A stretch of DNA of 64,000 bases from Aequorivita sp. HC6-5 (GCA_905182755.1 CAJJCS010000001.1:138945-202944), one strand, 5' to 3'; shown: positions 50,651-61,768, counted from the first letter of the stretch. A program made the numbers and translations. Notes: a model not told the origin generated them from the letters alone.

Positions 50651-50857
50651 ATGAAAAACAAATATTTAATCATTGTTTCACTTCTATCTTGGGCAAACAT
50701 CGGTTTAATCTATTTATTACACTTAAATGAAATATACTTTACATTAATTGGTGTTTATAAAGAACTCACTACAACACCCTCTCTTTTATGCGGCATACTC
50801 TTTCCAGTGTGGTTGTTAATTAAAATTATACTTAATAAAAAAGAATCTAACAAATAA
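50651..50857 (+). CDS. Small two-TM hypothetical protein
   Basis: 68-aa intact ORF with two hydrophobic segments. Confidence 0.5.
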   Translation: MKNKYLIIVSLLSWANIGLIYLLHLNEIYFTLIGVYKELTTTPSLLCGILFPVWLLIKIILNKKESNK

Positions 50858-50884
50858 CAAACCTTGTAACACCTTTGTTTTACA

Positions 50885-52687
50885 TTAAAAAGGGTATTGG
50901 TTTTCTAAAGCTACCTTTTCTGCAATTGTGTTACGTAGTCCAACAATATTTGGCATGGTTTGGTATTTTGTAAATCTTTTAAGCCCCATAAGCATCATGC
51001 GCTGGTGGTCACCTTCAGCAAAAGAGATAATTGCCATTTTTGCTTTAGAGGTGATAGTATCTACTGCATTGTATAAATACAACTGAGCCATAGCTACTTG
51101 ATAGTTTGCATTTTCTGAGCTGTTTTTTGTGCTTTTCTCTGCACGCAGTACAGCACTTTCTGCCATGTATATTTCAATTAAAATATCACTAGCCGCTAAC
51201 AGCATTTGTTGATGCTCCTCTAGCTCTGGTCCATATTTTTGTACTGCAGCACCAGCAACCATTAAAAACACTTTTTTCAATTTGGCAACCATGTCTTTTT
51301 CTTCACTTAACCTCTGAGAGAAATCTGGGGTATCAAAAGAAGGGATGCCTAGTAGTTCATCTGCAACCCCTTGTGCTGGGCCTAATAAATCGATATGGCC
51401 TTTCATGGCTTTTTTCACTAGCATACCTACACATAACATACGGTTGATCTCATTGGTACCTTCATAGATACGCGTGATACGCGCATCACGCCATGCTGAC
51501 TCCATTGGAGTATCTTCAGAGAAGCCCATACCTCCAAATATTTGAATTCCTTCATCGGCGCAATTTTGAACATCTTCAGAAACAGCTACCTTTAAAATAG
51601 AGCACTCAATGGCATATTCTTCTACTCCTTTTAATTCTGCCTCTTGGTGGGTGTTTCCTTGAGCTATTCTGATGTTAATTCTATCTTCAATGTTTTTTGA
51701 AGCTCTATAGGTTGCAGATTCTCCAACAAAAGCATTGGTTGTCGTCTCTGCAATTTTAGCTTTTATTGCTCCAAATTCTGAAATAGGCGTGTCAAACTGT
51801 TTGCGCTGTGTAGCATATTGTATAGCGCCACTAACCAAACGTCTTTGAGAATCTAAACAGGCTGCGGCCAATTTAATACGGCCAACGTTAAGAGCATTCA
51901 TTGCAATTTTAAAACCTTCTCCACGACCAGCAAGCATGTTTTCTACAGGCACTTTTGTGTTGTTAAAAAATACTTGACGGGTAGAAGAGGCTCTTATGCC
52001 TAGTTTGTGTTCTTCATCACCCATAGTGATGCCATTTGCAGGGTCATTCTCTACAATAAATCCTGTAATATTTTTGTCATCTTCTATGCGGGCAAAGACA
52101 ATTAATACATTGCAAAATCCTGCATTAGAAATCCACATTTTTTGCCCTGTTATGTTGTAATGTGTTGCATCTTCACTTAGGACTGCTTTTGTTTTTCCTG
52201 AGTTAGCATCACTTCCTGCGCTTGGTTCTGTCAAGCAATAGGCTCCAAACCATTGGCCGCTGGCCAGCTTTGGCACATATTTGTTTCTTTGGTCTTCTGT
52301 TCCATAAAGGGTAATTGGCATGGTTCCAATACCTGTATGTGCTCCAAAAGCTGTAGAGAAAGACCCTGTTCCACTAGAGATATAGTCACAGGTGAGTACC
52401 GTTGACACAAAACCCATACCCATGCCACCAAATTTCTCTGGCACAGCCACGCTTAAAAAACCTAGCGCTCCAGCCTTTCGCATAACCTCTTCTGTAAGTG
52501 CAAAATCTTTTGCCTCAAAACGTGAACGGTGCACAATAATCTCGCGATCATTAAACTCCATTACAGCCTGCTTCATCATCTGCTGCTGTTCACTAAAATC
52601 TTCAGGAGTGAATACATCATTGCAATCTGTCTGTTTTACTAAAAATTGCCCTCCTCTAAGGATGCTCTTGTTTTCTTGTGTTGCCAT
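50885..52687 (-). CDS. Acyl-CoA dehydrogenase family protein
   Basis: YCLTEPSAGSDANSGKTKA; GRIKLAAACLDSQRRLVSGAIQYATQRKQF; IQIFGGMGFSEDTPMESAWRDARITRIYEGTNEINR. Confidence 0.95.
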   Translation of the reverse strand: MATQENKSILRGGQFLVKQTDCNDVFTPEDFSEQQQMMKQAVMEFNDREIIVHRSRFEAKDFALTEEVMRKAGALGFLSVAVPEKFGGMGMGFVSTVLTCDYISSGTGSFSTAFGAHTGIGTMPITLYGTEDQRNKYVPKLASGQWFGAYCLTEPSAGSDANSGKTKAVLSEDATHYNITGQKMWISNAGFCNVLIVFARIEDDKNITGFIVENDPANGITMGDEEHKLGIRASSTRQVFFNNTKVPVENMLAGRGEGFKIAMNALNVGRIKLAAACLDSQRRLVSGAIQYATQRKQFDTPISEFGAIKAKIAETTTNAFVGESATYRASKNIEDRINIRIAQGNTHQEAELKGVEEYAIECSILKVAVSEDVQNCADEGIQIFGGMGFSEDTPMESAWRDARITRIYEGTNEINRMLCVGMLVKKAMKGHIDLLGPAQGVADELLGIPSFDTPDFSQRLSEEKDMVAKLKKVFLMVAGAAVQKYGPELEEHQQMLLAASDILIEIYMAESAVLRAEKSTKNSSENANYQVAMAQLYLYNAVDTITSKAKMAIISFAEGDHQRMMLMGLKRFTKYQTMPNIVGLRNTIAEKVALENQYPF

Positions 52688-52723
52688 ATTTTTATCTAAT
52701 TTCCTCTACAAAAGGGTGCTTTA

Positions 52724-53914
52724 TTATTTTAAAAATTCAAATATTCCTGCAGCGCCTTGACCAGTACCTACGCACATTGTAATCATACCATACTGTCCTG
52801 CCATGTCTCGCTTTCTCATTTCATCAAAAAGCTGTACAGATAATTTAGCCCCTGTACATCCTAGTGGATGGCCAAGAGCGATGGCGCCTCCATTTACATT
52901 AATAATATCTGGATTCAAGTCTAGCTCTCTTATTACTGCTAATGATTGTGAGGCAAACGCTTCGTTTAACTCAATAAGCTTGATATCTTCTTGTTTTAGT
53001 CCTGCTTGTTTTAAAGCCTTTGGAATAGCCTTTACAGGACCTATACCCATTATACGCGGTTCTACACCTGCGGCGGCATAGTTTGCCATTCTAGCAATAG
53101 GCTCAAGGTTTAACTCTTTAACCATTTCTTCACTCATTACCATCACAAAGGCAGCACCATCACTCATCTGTGATGAGTTACCAGCTGTTACACTTCCACC
53201 TGCTGCAAAGACAGCTCGTAGTTTTGCTAATGCTTGTATACTTGTGCCTTCTCTTGGACCTTCATCTTTATTTACAACATAGCTTTTGCTTTGTTTTTTG
53301 CCCGCCTCATTAATAAATGTTTGATGTACTGTAATTGGCACAATTTGATCTTGAAAACGATCTTCTGCTTGTGCTTTTAAAGCCTTCATGTGAGAATTAT
53401 AGGCAAAGGCATCTTGATCTTCTCTAGAGACGTTAAACTGCTTGGCAACTGCTTCTGCGGTATTACCCATGCCCCAATAATAATCTTCATGACCAGATTG
53501 TATGACATCATAGTTTAGTTCTGGTTTAAAACCAGTCATGGGTACACTACTCATAGACTCTGCGCCACCTGCAATAATGCAATCAGCCATACCAGATTGT
53601 ATTTTTGCTACTGCCATTGCAATGGTTTCTATACCACTAGAACAAAACCGATTTACCGTTACTCCAGGAACATCTACAATGTCTAAACCCATTAGTGAAA
53701 TAAGACGTGCCATGTTCAGACCTTGCGCTCCTTCTGGCATTGCATTACCTACAATAACATCGTCAATGCGTTTTGGGTCCAGACTTGGAAGTTTTTCCAT
53801 CATGTACTTAATGGTCTCTGCTGCAAGTTCATCAGTTCTTTTAAATCGAAACACTCCTTTAGGGGCTTTTCCAACTGCGGTACGGTATGCTTTTACTATA
53901 TATGCTGTTTTCAT
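52724..53914 (-). CDS. Acetyl-CoA C-acyltransferase (thiolase)
   Basis: VNRFCSSGIETIAMA; NVNGGAIALGHPLGCTGAK; MCVGTGQGAAGIFE. Confidence 0.95.
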   Translation of the reverse strand: MKTAYIVKAYRTAVGKAPKGVFRFKRTDELAAETIKYMMEKLPSLDPKRIDDVIVGNAMPEGAQGLNMARLISLMGLDIVDVPGVTVNRFCSSGIETIAMAVAKIQSGMADCIIAGGAESMSSVPMTGFKPELNYDVIQSGHEDYYWGMGNTAEAVAKQFNVSREDQDAFAYNSHMKALKAQAEDRFQDQIVPITVHQTFINEAGKKQSKSYVVNKDEGPREGTSIQALAKLRAVFAAGGSVTAGNSSQMSDGAAFVMVMSEEMVKELNLEPIARMANYAAAGVEPRIMGIGPVKAIPKALKQAGLKQEDIKLIELNEAFASQSLAVIRELDLNPDIINVNGGAIALGHPLGCTGAKLSVQLFDEMRKRDMAGQYGMITMCVGTGQGAAGIFEFLK

Positions 53915-53938
53915 TTTTCTTTTGGTTTATTACAAACG

Positions 53939-56348
53939 TTAGTTTCTAAGTGGTTTTCCTTTTTGTATCATGTGCTGTAAACGCTCTAATGTTTTGCGTT
54001 CTCCAGTAAGACTCAGAAAAGCTTCACGCTCTAGATCTAAAAGATATTGTTCGCTCACCAGGGTAGGCTCGCTTAGATCACCACCAGCCATTACATAGGC
54101 TAGTTTGTTGGCAATTTTTTGATCATGCTCACTTATGTACTTACTTGCATTCATGGCGTCTGTACCTACTAGGAACATTCCTAAGGCCTGTTTACCAAGT
54201 ACCTTAACGTCGTTTCTAGCTGCAGGTTTAGTGTATCCCATATCTGCCATTTGTCTTGCAAGGGCTTTTGCCGTTGCAATTTGTCTAGAGGTATTTACCA
54301 CCACGATGTCTTTTCCAGGTTTTAGAATGTCTAAATCATAGGCCTCATGTGCTGAGGTAGAAACCTTAGCCATACCTATGGTCAAGAAATGCTCTTGCAG
54401 TACATTAAGCTCAACATCTCCTTTTTGAAATATATCACTAGCTCTAAGGGCCATTTCTTTAGAACCACCACCGCCAGGAATTACACCTACTCCAAACTCA
54501 ACTAGCCCAATATAACTCTCTGCTGCCGCTACAACACGATCTGCATGAAGGGTTAATTCACAGCCACCACCAAGGGTCAAGCCATGAGGAGCCATTATTG
54601 TTGGTATGCTAGAGTATCGAAGGCGCATTACTGTGTCTTGGAAATACTTGATGGCAGCATTCAGCTCATCATACTCTTGCTCTACAGCCATCATGAAAAT
54701 CATACCAATATTTGCACCCACAGAGAAGTTTGCACCTTGATTTCCTATAACCAAGCCATCAAAATCTTTTTCAGCCAGATCTATGGCTTTATTTATACCT
54801 GCTAGTACATCACCACCGATGCTATTCATTTTTGATCTAAACTCACAGTTTAAAATTCCGTCACCTAAATCTTCTATCACAACGCCGCTGTTTTTAAACA
54901 CTGCGCTAGATTCTCTAATGTTGTCTAATATTATAAAAGCGTCTTGCCCAGGCACTTTGATTTGTTTTTTTGAAGCAATATCATAGTAATAGGTAGCGCC
55001 TTGTTTTACTGAATAAAAGCTAGTACATCCAGCCTCTTGCATATCTTCAATCCATAAGGCTGGTTGTTGGCCTTCTGTTTTCATGATTTCTATCCCAGCT
55101 TCTAGGCCAATGGCATCCCAAATTTGAAACGGCCCGTGTTGCCACCCAAAACCTGCTTTCATGGCATCATCTATTTTGTACAACTCATCTGCTATTTCTG
55201 GGATACGATGCGTTATATATCCAAATAGGGCAGCCAAAGTCTTTCTGTAAAAAGTTCCAGCCTTGTCTTTACCGTTTACTAAAACTTTAAATCTGTCTGC
55301 AACATTGTCTATAGATTTTGTGAGCTCCAGGGTAGCAAACTTTCCTTTTTGAGCTGCTCTGTATTCTAGGGTGTTTAAATCCAGACTTAAAATTTCGGTT
55401 TTACCTTTACTATCTTTAGTCTTTTTATAAAATCCTTGCCCGGTTTTACTCCCAAGCCATTTGTTGTCCATCATGGTGCCAATAAAATCTGGCAACTCAA
55501 ACAACTCTAGACGCTCGTCACCAGGGCAGTTTTCTCTAATTCCGTTGGCTACGTGTACCAAAGTGTCTAGTCCTACTAAATCTACGGTTCTAAAGGTGGC
55601 AGACTTAGGACGGCCTATAACAGGACCAGATAACTTATCTACCTCTTCTATGGTTAAGCCCATTTGTTTAACGGTATGAAATAAACTCATGATTGAGAAA
55701 ATACCAATACGGTTACCAATAAAGGCAGGGGTGTCTTTGGCAATCACAGTTGTCTTGCCTAAAAACTGTTCTGCATAGGTGCTGAAAAATTCTAAAACCT
55801 CAGGTTTTGTTTTGGGTCCAGGGATGATCTCAAATAACTTCAAGTATCTCGGCGGGTTGAAGAAATGGGTTCCGCAGAAATGCGCTTGAAAATCTTCACT
55901 ACGCCCTTCACTCATAAACCCAATAGGAATACCAGAGGTGTTTGAGGTAATTAAGGTTCCAGGGGTTCTGTGCTTTTCTAGATTTTCAAATACTTTTTGT
56001 TTGATATCTAGCCGCTCTATAACCACTTCAATGATCCAGTCTACCTGTGCTACTTTTGCAATATCATCTTCAAGATTTCCTGTTGTAATTCTTTTTGCAA
56101 AGGCGCTATTGTATAGGGGAGCGGGCTTAGATTTAATAGAAGCTAGCAAGGGCTTGGTTTACAAGACGGTTACGTACCTCTTTATCTTCTAGGGTTAATC
56201 CTTTTGCCGTTTCTTTATCTGTCAATTCTCGGGGTATGATGTCCAGTAATAAGACTTCTACACCAATGTTTGCAAAATGGCAAGCAATAGCGCTTCCCAT
56301 AATTCCTGAGCCTACAACGGCTACTTTGTTAATTCTTCTTTTAGACAT
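53939..56348 (-). CDS. 3-hydroxyacyl-CoA dehydrogenase/enoyl-CoA hydratase, frameshift near 56140
   Basis: VAVVGSGIMGSAIACHFANIGVEVLLLDI (56133-56348), then ASIKSKPAPLYNSAFAKRITTGNLEDDIAKVAQVDWIIEVVIERL (53939-56149); crotonase domain near the C-terminus. Confidence 0.93.
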
Positions 56349-56353
56349 ACCGT

Positions 56354-56803
56354 TTAATTATGTATTACCTTTTTATATATGTTTTTGTTGCTAATTAGCT
56401 CCGTTATGGTGCTGGCAACTTTTTTAAATGTTTTTATATCCTCTTCAGAGACTTGTTCTTTTACAGCCTCATCAAATCTAAGTACAACACCCTTAGAGAA
56501 TTCTCTCATTTCTTTGCCAAAGGCTGTAAGATGTATAAGTACTCCGCGACCATCTTCCGGGTTGGGCCTGCGGTCTATGAGTCCTTGCTGTTCCATTTTT
56601 TTTAGAGTGCGAGATAAAGAGGTTGCCTCTATACCCATTTTAGGACCTAGGGCAGTAGAAGGGGTGCCTTTTTCTGGATCTATACTAATAAGCGCAAAAC
56701 CAGTGGCCATACTGCTTCCTTTGGTGCCTGCCTCTTCATTGTACATTTTTTGTACTGCCATCCAGGTGGCTCTAAGTACATAATCTATTGTCTTTTCTTT
56801 CAA
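56354..56803 (-). CDS. MarR family transcriptional regulator
   Basis: LGPKMGIEATSLSRTLKKMEQQGLIDRRPNPEDGRGVLIHLTAFGKEM wHTH. Confidence 0.92.
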   Translation of the reverse strand: MKEKTIDYVLRATWMAVQKMYNEEAGTKGSSMATGFALISIDPEKGTPSTALGPKMGIEATSLSRTLKKMEQQGLIDRRPNPEDGRGVLIHLTAFGKEMREFSKGVVLRFDEAVKEQVSEEDIKTFKKVASTITELISNKNIYKKVIHN

Positions 56804-56834
56804 AGGAATTGATTTGTTATATTAATTCTAGTTT

Positions 56835-56842
56835 CAAAGATA
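56835..56842 (-). promoter_or_regulatory. Putative -7 box TATCTTTG of the marR-fad operon
   Basis: Plus-strand caaagata; TAnnTTTG on minus strand, about 32 nt upstream of the marR ATG. Confidence 0.55.
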
Positions 56843-56844
56843 CT

Positions 56845-56876
56845 ATTAATTTACTATGCACGCATAGTAAATTAAT
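56845..56876. promoter_or_regulatory. 32-bp palindrome, candidate MarR operator
   Basis: ATTAATTTACTATGC-AC-GCATAGTAAATTAAT, perfect 15-bp arms, upstream of and adjoining the -7 box. Confidence 0.75.
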
Positions 56877-56910
56877 AAAAGTTTACTACCTGCCTTGAGC
56901 TGTTGTTTAA

Positions 56911-58007
56911 TTAGTTGTTTTGGTTATGTAAAGCGGTGTCTTCAGGACGGGTCATGATCCAAAGTTCTACGTTTTCTAAAGAACGCCAATGTTGATCTCT
57001 TTTAGTTTTGCTAGAGGCTGGCTTTACGGATTTTGTGTACTTTTTCTCTAATTGAAATCTATTGCCATGAGCAAGCTCATACTCAATAGGGTGAGCCGTT
57101 GTGGCGTTTGTTATTTGTGCAAGGTTGGAGAAAATGAGAACTAATTTTCCGCCAGGGGCCAGTCTTGTTTTTGCCTGTGTAAAAAAGTCTTCAAATAAAG
57201 TATCTGAATAATATATGGCATCATCAATACCATTTAGCTCATGAGTCTTAGGTAGCCAAGGTGGGTTAAAAACAATTAGTTCTGTTTGTTTTGTGTAATT
57301 ACCAAAAAGGTCTGCATGGCTTAACTCTATCTTTCTTGATAGTTTTGTTGTGCCCATGTGTTTTGCTAACCCAACAATGGCATTTGGATTTGTATCTGTA
57401 GCAAATACTTTTTGAAAGCCATGCTGTATCATTTGTAAAGACAAAACGCCACAACCCACACCCACATCTATTGCTGTTTTTTTGCTTCCTTTATAATGTT
57501 TCAGCCAATTGTCAAAGAGGATTAAATGTTCAAACCGAGTAGGAAAGTAGGTTCCGTAGTAAGGGTGTATTTTATTGCGTAGCACAGGAATGGAAATACC
57601 ATTTTTGTACCACTGCCATGCGCTGTTTAATCCCTGTATTTGAGTAAAAGGAAGCAAGAAGTGATTGTTTTGGGGTAAAATTCTTTTAACCAACCAATAG
57701 CTGGGGCTTTTTTTGCGGTAATCTCCTGTGATAGTATTTCTAACACAATACCCTTTGAGAGTTTACGGTACTTGCCGCGGTAGTTTTGCTGCTCTTTAAA
57801 AGTTGTGTTGTTTACTTTCCTTTTAAGGTGTTTATGTAACCCAGCAAGTAAGACTAGGCCGTCGCTATAAAATTCCTTAATGAGAATCATTTTACCTTCT
57901 TCCAAGCTCTTAATAGTGGAGCGTATGTCTGTATTTTGATTGAAAGTTTTTAATTTTTCATCAAACGCAATGCTAGTAGGGATGTCTATATTTAAAGGGG
58001 TAGTCAT
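56911..58007 (-). CDS. Class I SAM-dependent methyltransferase (MTS/HemK-like NPPW), frameshift near 57660-57690
   Basis: N part ends KAPAIGWLKEFYPK..., C part continues NNHFLLPFTQIQGLNSAWQWYKNG...AIDVGVGCGVLSLQM...ELIVFNPPWLPKT. Confidence 0.85.
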
Positions 58008-58272
58008 TGTAGTTTTGTATTTTGGCGGAAGGTAGGCATTCCAATGTGGCTTAGGTCAGTTATTGTTATTAAAATAGACACCTTTAGACATCTTTGTGTA
58101 GATTATTATTTACAGACGGGGTTTTATTTGTTTTTCAGAATATAGTAATTGAATCTCTAGCTTGATACTTTTTCTATATATCCTAAAAAGACAATACCAA
58201 AGCATTGTGAGCGCTCAATTTACATCCTAAAAAGCACAAGTCAAAATCATTCAAAAAAAAGATAAAAAGTTG

Positions 58273-58302
58273 TTGCAGATTATTTAAATATATCTATTTT
58301 TG
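58273..58302 (+). promoter_or_regulatory. Bacteroidota-type promoter of rpmE2 (TTG-N19-TATTTTTG)
   Basis: -33 TTG at 58273-58275, 19-nt spacer, -7 TATTTTTG at 58295-58302. Confidence 0.7.
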
Positions 58303-58354
58303 CAAACGCATTTACTGAAAGGTCAGTAATGTCAATATACTAAAGAGATTTAAG

Positions 58355-58636
58355 ATGAAAAAAGGTATCCACCCGGAGAGTTATAGATTAGTAGCATTTA
58401 AAGATATGTCAAACGATGATGTGTTTTTAACAAAATCTACTGCAAATACAAAAGAAACAATTGAGGTTGATGGTGTAGAGTATCCAGTGGTAAAAATGGA
58501 GATCTCAAGAACATCTCACCCATTTTATACAGGTAAATCTAAATTAATTGATACAGCAGGACGTATCGATAAGTTCAAGAACAAATACGCAAAATTCAAA
58601 AAACCAGCTGCAGCTCCTGCAGAAGACAAAGAGTAG
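58355..58636 (+). CDS. rpmE2: Type B 50S ribosomal protein L31
   Basis: [29 protein letters not shown]...[38 protein letters not shown]; lacks the CxxC zinc ligands of type A L31. Confidence 0.97.
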   Translation: MKKGIHPESYRLVAFKDMSNDDVFLTKSTANTKETIEVDGVEYPVVKMEISRTSHPFYTGKSKLIDTAGRIDKFKNKYAKFKKPAAAPAEDKE

Positions 58637-58655
58637 TTTTTTGCTATAATCATAT

Positions 58656-58687
58656 AAAAAGCCTACGAGAAATCGTAGGCTTTTTTT
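58656..58687 (+). terminator. Rho-independent terminator
   Basis: aaaaagcctacga-gaaa-tcgtaggcttttttt directly after rpmE2. Confidence 0.92.
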
Positions 58688-58782
58688 CGTTATCGCATAT
58701 CTAGCAGCAGTCTTGCGTTTTACCCATAGGTACTATGTTGTGTTAAATTGCTATTTTTGATTATTCTATTTAATATCTTATT

Positions 58783-59958
58783 ATGAACTACATCCTTTTT
58801 GACGGCGCAGTGCGCAACCAGTTATTGCCTTTTACCTTTACACGGCCAGTGGCAGATATTAGGATTGGTATTTTAACCATTCGTGAAAAATGGGAAAAAT
58901 TCTTAGGTTCTACAACTACTACCGTAACAGAAGAGTACCTGTCAGATAAATTTCCTATGGTAGAGTTGGAACAAAATGTGCTCATAAATGCTTCTTTTTG
59001 TCCTTCTGAGAACTTAGTACTATTAATCAAGAACCTTCAAGAGAATCAAGCCATTTTCTATAACGATGAGCCTTTGGCTTTTTACGCCAATGAAGATCAA
59101 GAAATAGATTTTGATGCCTTTGCCATTACTCAGTATACAGATGATGACGTGCTGCGTATAGAAAACACTTGGGATATCTTTGAGAAGAATCATCAGGCAA
59201 TCAAGAGAGATTATGATGTATTGACCCAAGGAAGAACCTCTGAGGCGATACCACAAACTACAATAGCTTTTAATCCAGAGCATATATTTATTGAAAAAGG
59301 AGCTAAGGTTATGTGCGCATCTTTAAATGCTACAGATGGACCTATATATATTGGTGAAGACACTGTGCTTATGGAAGGGGCTACAATCCAGGGGCCTTTC
59401 GCTCTTTGTGAGCATTCTAGTGTTAAGATGGGAGCTAAAATTTATGGTGGTACAACTATAGGGCCTCACTGCAAGGTAGCAGGTGAGGTTGCTAATTCTG
59501 TTATGATGGGCTTTTCAAATAAAGGGCATGATGGGTATATGGGTAATTCTGTGCTTGGTCACTGGTGTAATCTTGGCGCAGACACCAATACTTCAAATTT
59601 AAAAAACAACTATGCGCAGGTGCGTCTTTGGGATTATGATACCGAAAAATTTGCCAAAACAGGAACTCAGTTTTGCGGTCTTATGATGGGTGATCACAGT
59701 AAATGTGGTATCAACACCATGTTTAACACCGGAACTGTGGTAGGGGTGAGCGCTAATATTTTTGGCGCAGGCTATCCTCGCAATTTTATTCCAAGCTTTA
59801 CCTGGGGCGGCTCAAGTGGCATGGAGACCTACAATACTAAAAAAGCTTTTGAAGTAGCCGCCGTTGTTATGGCAAGGCGCGGGCTTGAATTTGATATTCA
59901 AGAAGAGGCTATTTTAAATGAGGTGTTTGAAATAAGTAAACAGTGGAGACGCTCTTAA
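58783..59958 (+). CDS. GlmU-like putative sugar nucleotidyltransferase (left-handed beta helix)
   Basis: MNYILFDGAVRNQLLPFTFTRPVADIRIGILTIREKWE; hexapeptide repeats IYIGEDTVLMEGATIQGPFALCEHSSVKMGAKIYGGTTIGPHCKVAGEV. Confidence 0.85.
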   Translation: MNYILFDGAVRNQLLPFTFTRPVADIRIGILTIREKWEKFLGSTTTTVTEEYLSDKFPMVELEQNVLINASFCPSENLVLLIKNLQENQAIFYNDEPLAFYANEDQEIDFDAFAITQYTDDDVLRIENTWDIFEKNHQAIKRDYDVLTQGRTSEAIPQTTIAFNPEHIFIEKGAKVMCASLNATDGPIYIGEDTVLMEGATIQGPFALCEHSSVKMGAKIYGGTTIGPHCKVAGEVANSVMMGFSNKGHDGYMGNSVLGHWCNLGADTNTSNLKNNYAQVRLWDYDTEKFAKTGTQFCGLMMGDHSKCGINTMFNTGTVVGVSANIFGAGYPRNFIPSFTWGGSSGMETYNTKKAFEVAAVVMARRGLEFDIQEEAILNEVFEISKQWRRS

Positions 59959-60016
59959 AGATTAATTATTCTCTTTTTAAAATCTAATAACCTTGCACTT
60001 AATTTATTTTTAATAT

Positions 60017-61351
60017 ATGGCTGTCGTGAAAAAAGCTGCTTTTTATACCTTAGGCTGTAAGCTTAATTTTAGTGAAACATCTACTATATCTCGAGATTTC
60101 ACAAACGAGGGCTTCCAGCGGGTAGATTTCACTGACCCTGCAGATGTGTATGTTATAAATACCTGTAGTGTTACTCAAAATGCAGACAAACGATTTAAAA
60201 GCATTGTAAAACAAGCTCAAAAAGCCAACCCCGATGCCTTTATTGCAGCTATTGGTTGTTATGCTCAACTCCAACCACAACAGCTTGCTGATGTAAATGG
60301 AGTAGATTTGGTATTGGGAGCCACAGAAAAATTTAACATCACATCATATATTAACGATTTGTTTGCCAATCCAGATCGTAGGGCCTCAAACGGCGCAGAG
60401 ATTCATTCTTGTGAGATTGAAGATGCAGACTTTTATGTGGGCTCATACGCAATTGGTGATCGTACCAGAGCATTTTTAAAAGTGCAAGACGGCTGTGATT
60501 ATAAATGTACCTATTGTACCATACCCTTGGCTAGAGGCATCTCAAGGAGTGATACGCTGGAAAATGTTTTAAAGAATGCTGCTGAAATTTCTGCTAAAGG
60601 AATCAAGGAAATTGTGCTTACAGGAGTAAATATTGGAGATTACGGTAAGGGTGAGTTTGGAAATAAAAAACACGAGCATACTTTTTTCGAGCTTTGCCAA
60701 GCACTAGATGAGGTAGCCGGTATTAAACGCCTTAGGATATCGTCTATAGAGCCTAATCTTCTTAAAAACGAAACCATTGATTTTGTGGCACAGTCTAAGA
60801 CCTTTGTGCCTCATTTCCATATACCCTTGCAAAGCGGCAGTGACTCCCTTTTAAAATTAATGCGTAGAAGGTATATGACAGATCTATATCTTGACCGTGT
60901 TGCAAGAATTAACAAAACAATGCCAAATGCTTGTATTGGCGTAGATGTTATTGTAGGCTTCCCTGGAGAAACCCAAGAATTGTTTCTAGAAACCTATAAT
61001 TTTTTAAACCAATTGGAGGTTTCTTATCTTCATGTATTTACGTACTCAGAGAGAGAAAACACCCCTGCTGCAACTATGGAAGGCGTGGTGCCTAAAAATA
61101 TTCGTGCAAAACGCAGTAAGATGTTACGAGGTTTGTCTGCAAAAAAGAGACGTGCTTTTTACGAGTCGCAGCTAGGCAGTACCTTAACAGTGCTTTTTGA
61201 GGGTGAGAATAAGCAAGGATATATCCATGGTTTTACTCAAAACTATGTAAAGGTAAAGCACCCTTGGAATCCTGAGCTGGTTAATACCTTAAGAGAGGTG
61301 AAACTTCTTGAAATTGATGAAGACGCAATGGTGAGATTTGAGTTTCAGTAA
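60017..61351 (+). CDS. mtaB: tRNA (N6-L-threonylcarbamoyladenosine(37)-C2)-methylthiotransferase MtaB
   Basis: AFYTLGCKLNFSETSTISRDF; QDGCDYKCTYCTIPLARG radical SAM; VDVIVGFPGETQELF. Confidence 0.93.
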   Translation: MAVVKKAAFYTLGCKLNFSETSTISRDFTNEGFQRVDFTDPADVYVINTCSVTQNADKRFKSIVKQAQKANPDAFIAAIGCYAQLQPQQLADVNGVDLVLGATEKFNITSYINDLFANPDRRASNGAEIHSCEIEDADFYVGSYAIGDRTRAFLKVQDGCDYKCTYCTIPLARGISRSDTLENVLKNAAEISAKGIKEIVLTGVNIGDYGKGEFGNKKHEHTFFELCQALDEVAGIKRLRISSIEPNLLKNETIDFVAQSKTFVPHFHIPLQSGSDSLLKLMRRRYMTDLYLDRVARINKTMPNACIGVDVIVGFPGETQELFLETYNFLNQLEVSYLHVFTYSERENTPAATMEGVVPKNIRAKRSKMLRGLSAKKRRAFYESQLGSTLTVLFEGENKQGYIHGFTQNYVKVKHPWNPELVNTLREVKLLEIDEDAMVRFEFQ

Positions 61352-61434
61352 GCTAAATAATCACTTTACTTAATCATCCCAAGATGTTATACAACAACTA
61401 GTTGACTAAATAAAAAACCTGTATTTTTTATCTA

Positions 61435-61734
61435 TTATATATTTATCCCTACGGGTAATAGGTCTTTATACTTGCGTCTGTTTTTACGTAAAAACCCAAC
61501 TACTTCTGGGCTTGTTGGCATCACGCTAATACCACGATCACGTACTTCATCAAAAACAGCTTTAATGAAAATATCTCTGAAACCTTGGTCTTCAAGATCT
61601 TCTGGCATTTCATATTTTGTTAAAAATATTTTACGGTCTTGTAGCGCGTATTCTATGCGCGCCATATTATCTCCAATTTCAAGTTCAAACTGGCGTAAAA
61701 ATTCATTATCGGTAATTTCTACATCTTCTATCAT
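61435..61734 (-). CDS. GNAT family N-acetyltransferase (YjdJ-like)
   Basis: EIGDNMARIEYALQDRKIFLTKYEMPEDLEDQGFRDIFIKAVFDEVRDRGISVMPTSPEVVGFLRKN. Confidence 0.75.
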   Translation of the reverse strand: MIEDVEITDNEFLRQFELEIGDNMARIEYALQDRKIFLTKYEMPEDLEDQGFRDIFIKAVFDEVRDRGISVMPTSPEVVGFLRKNRRKYKDLLPVGINI

Positions 61735-61768
61735 AACTTTATTGGTTTAATGTTTTTCACTTTTTTTA

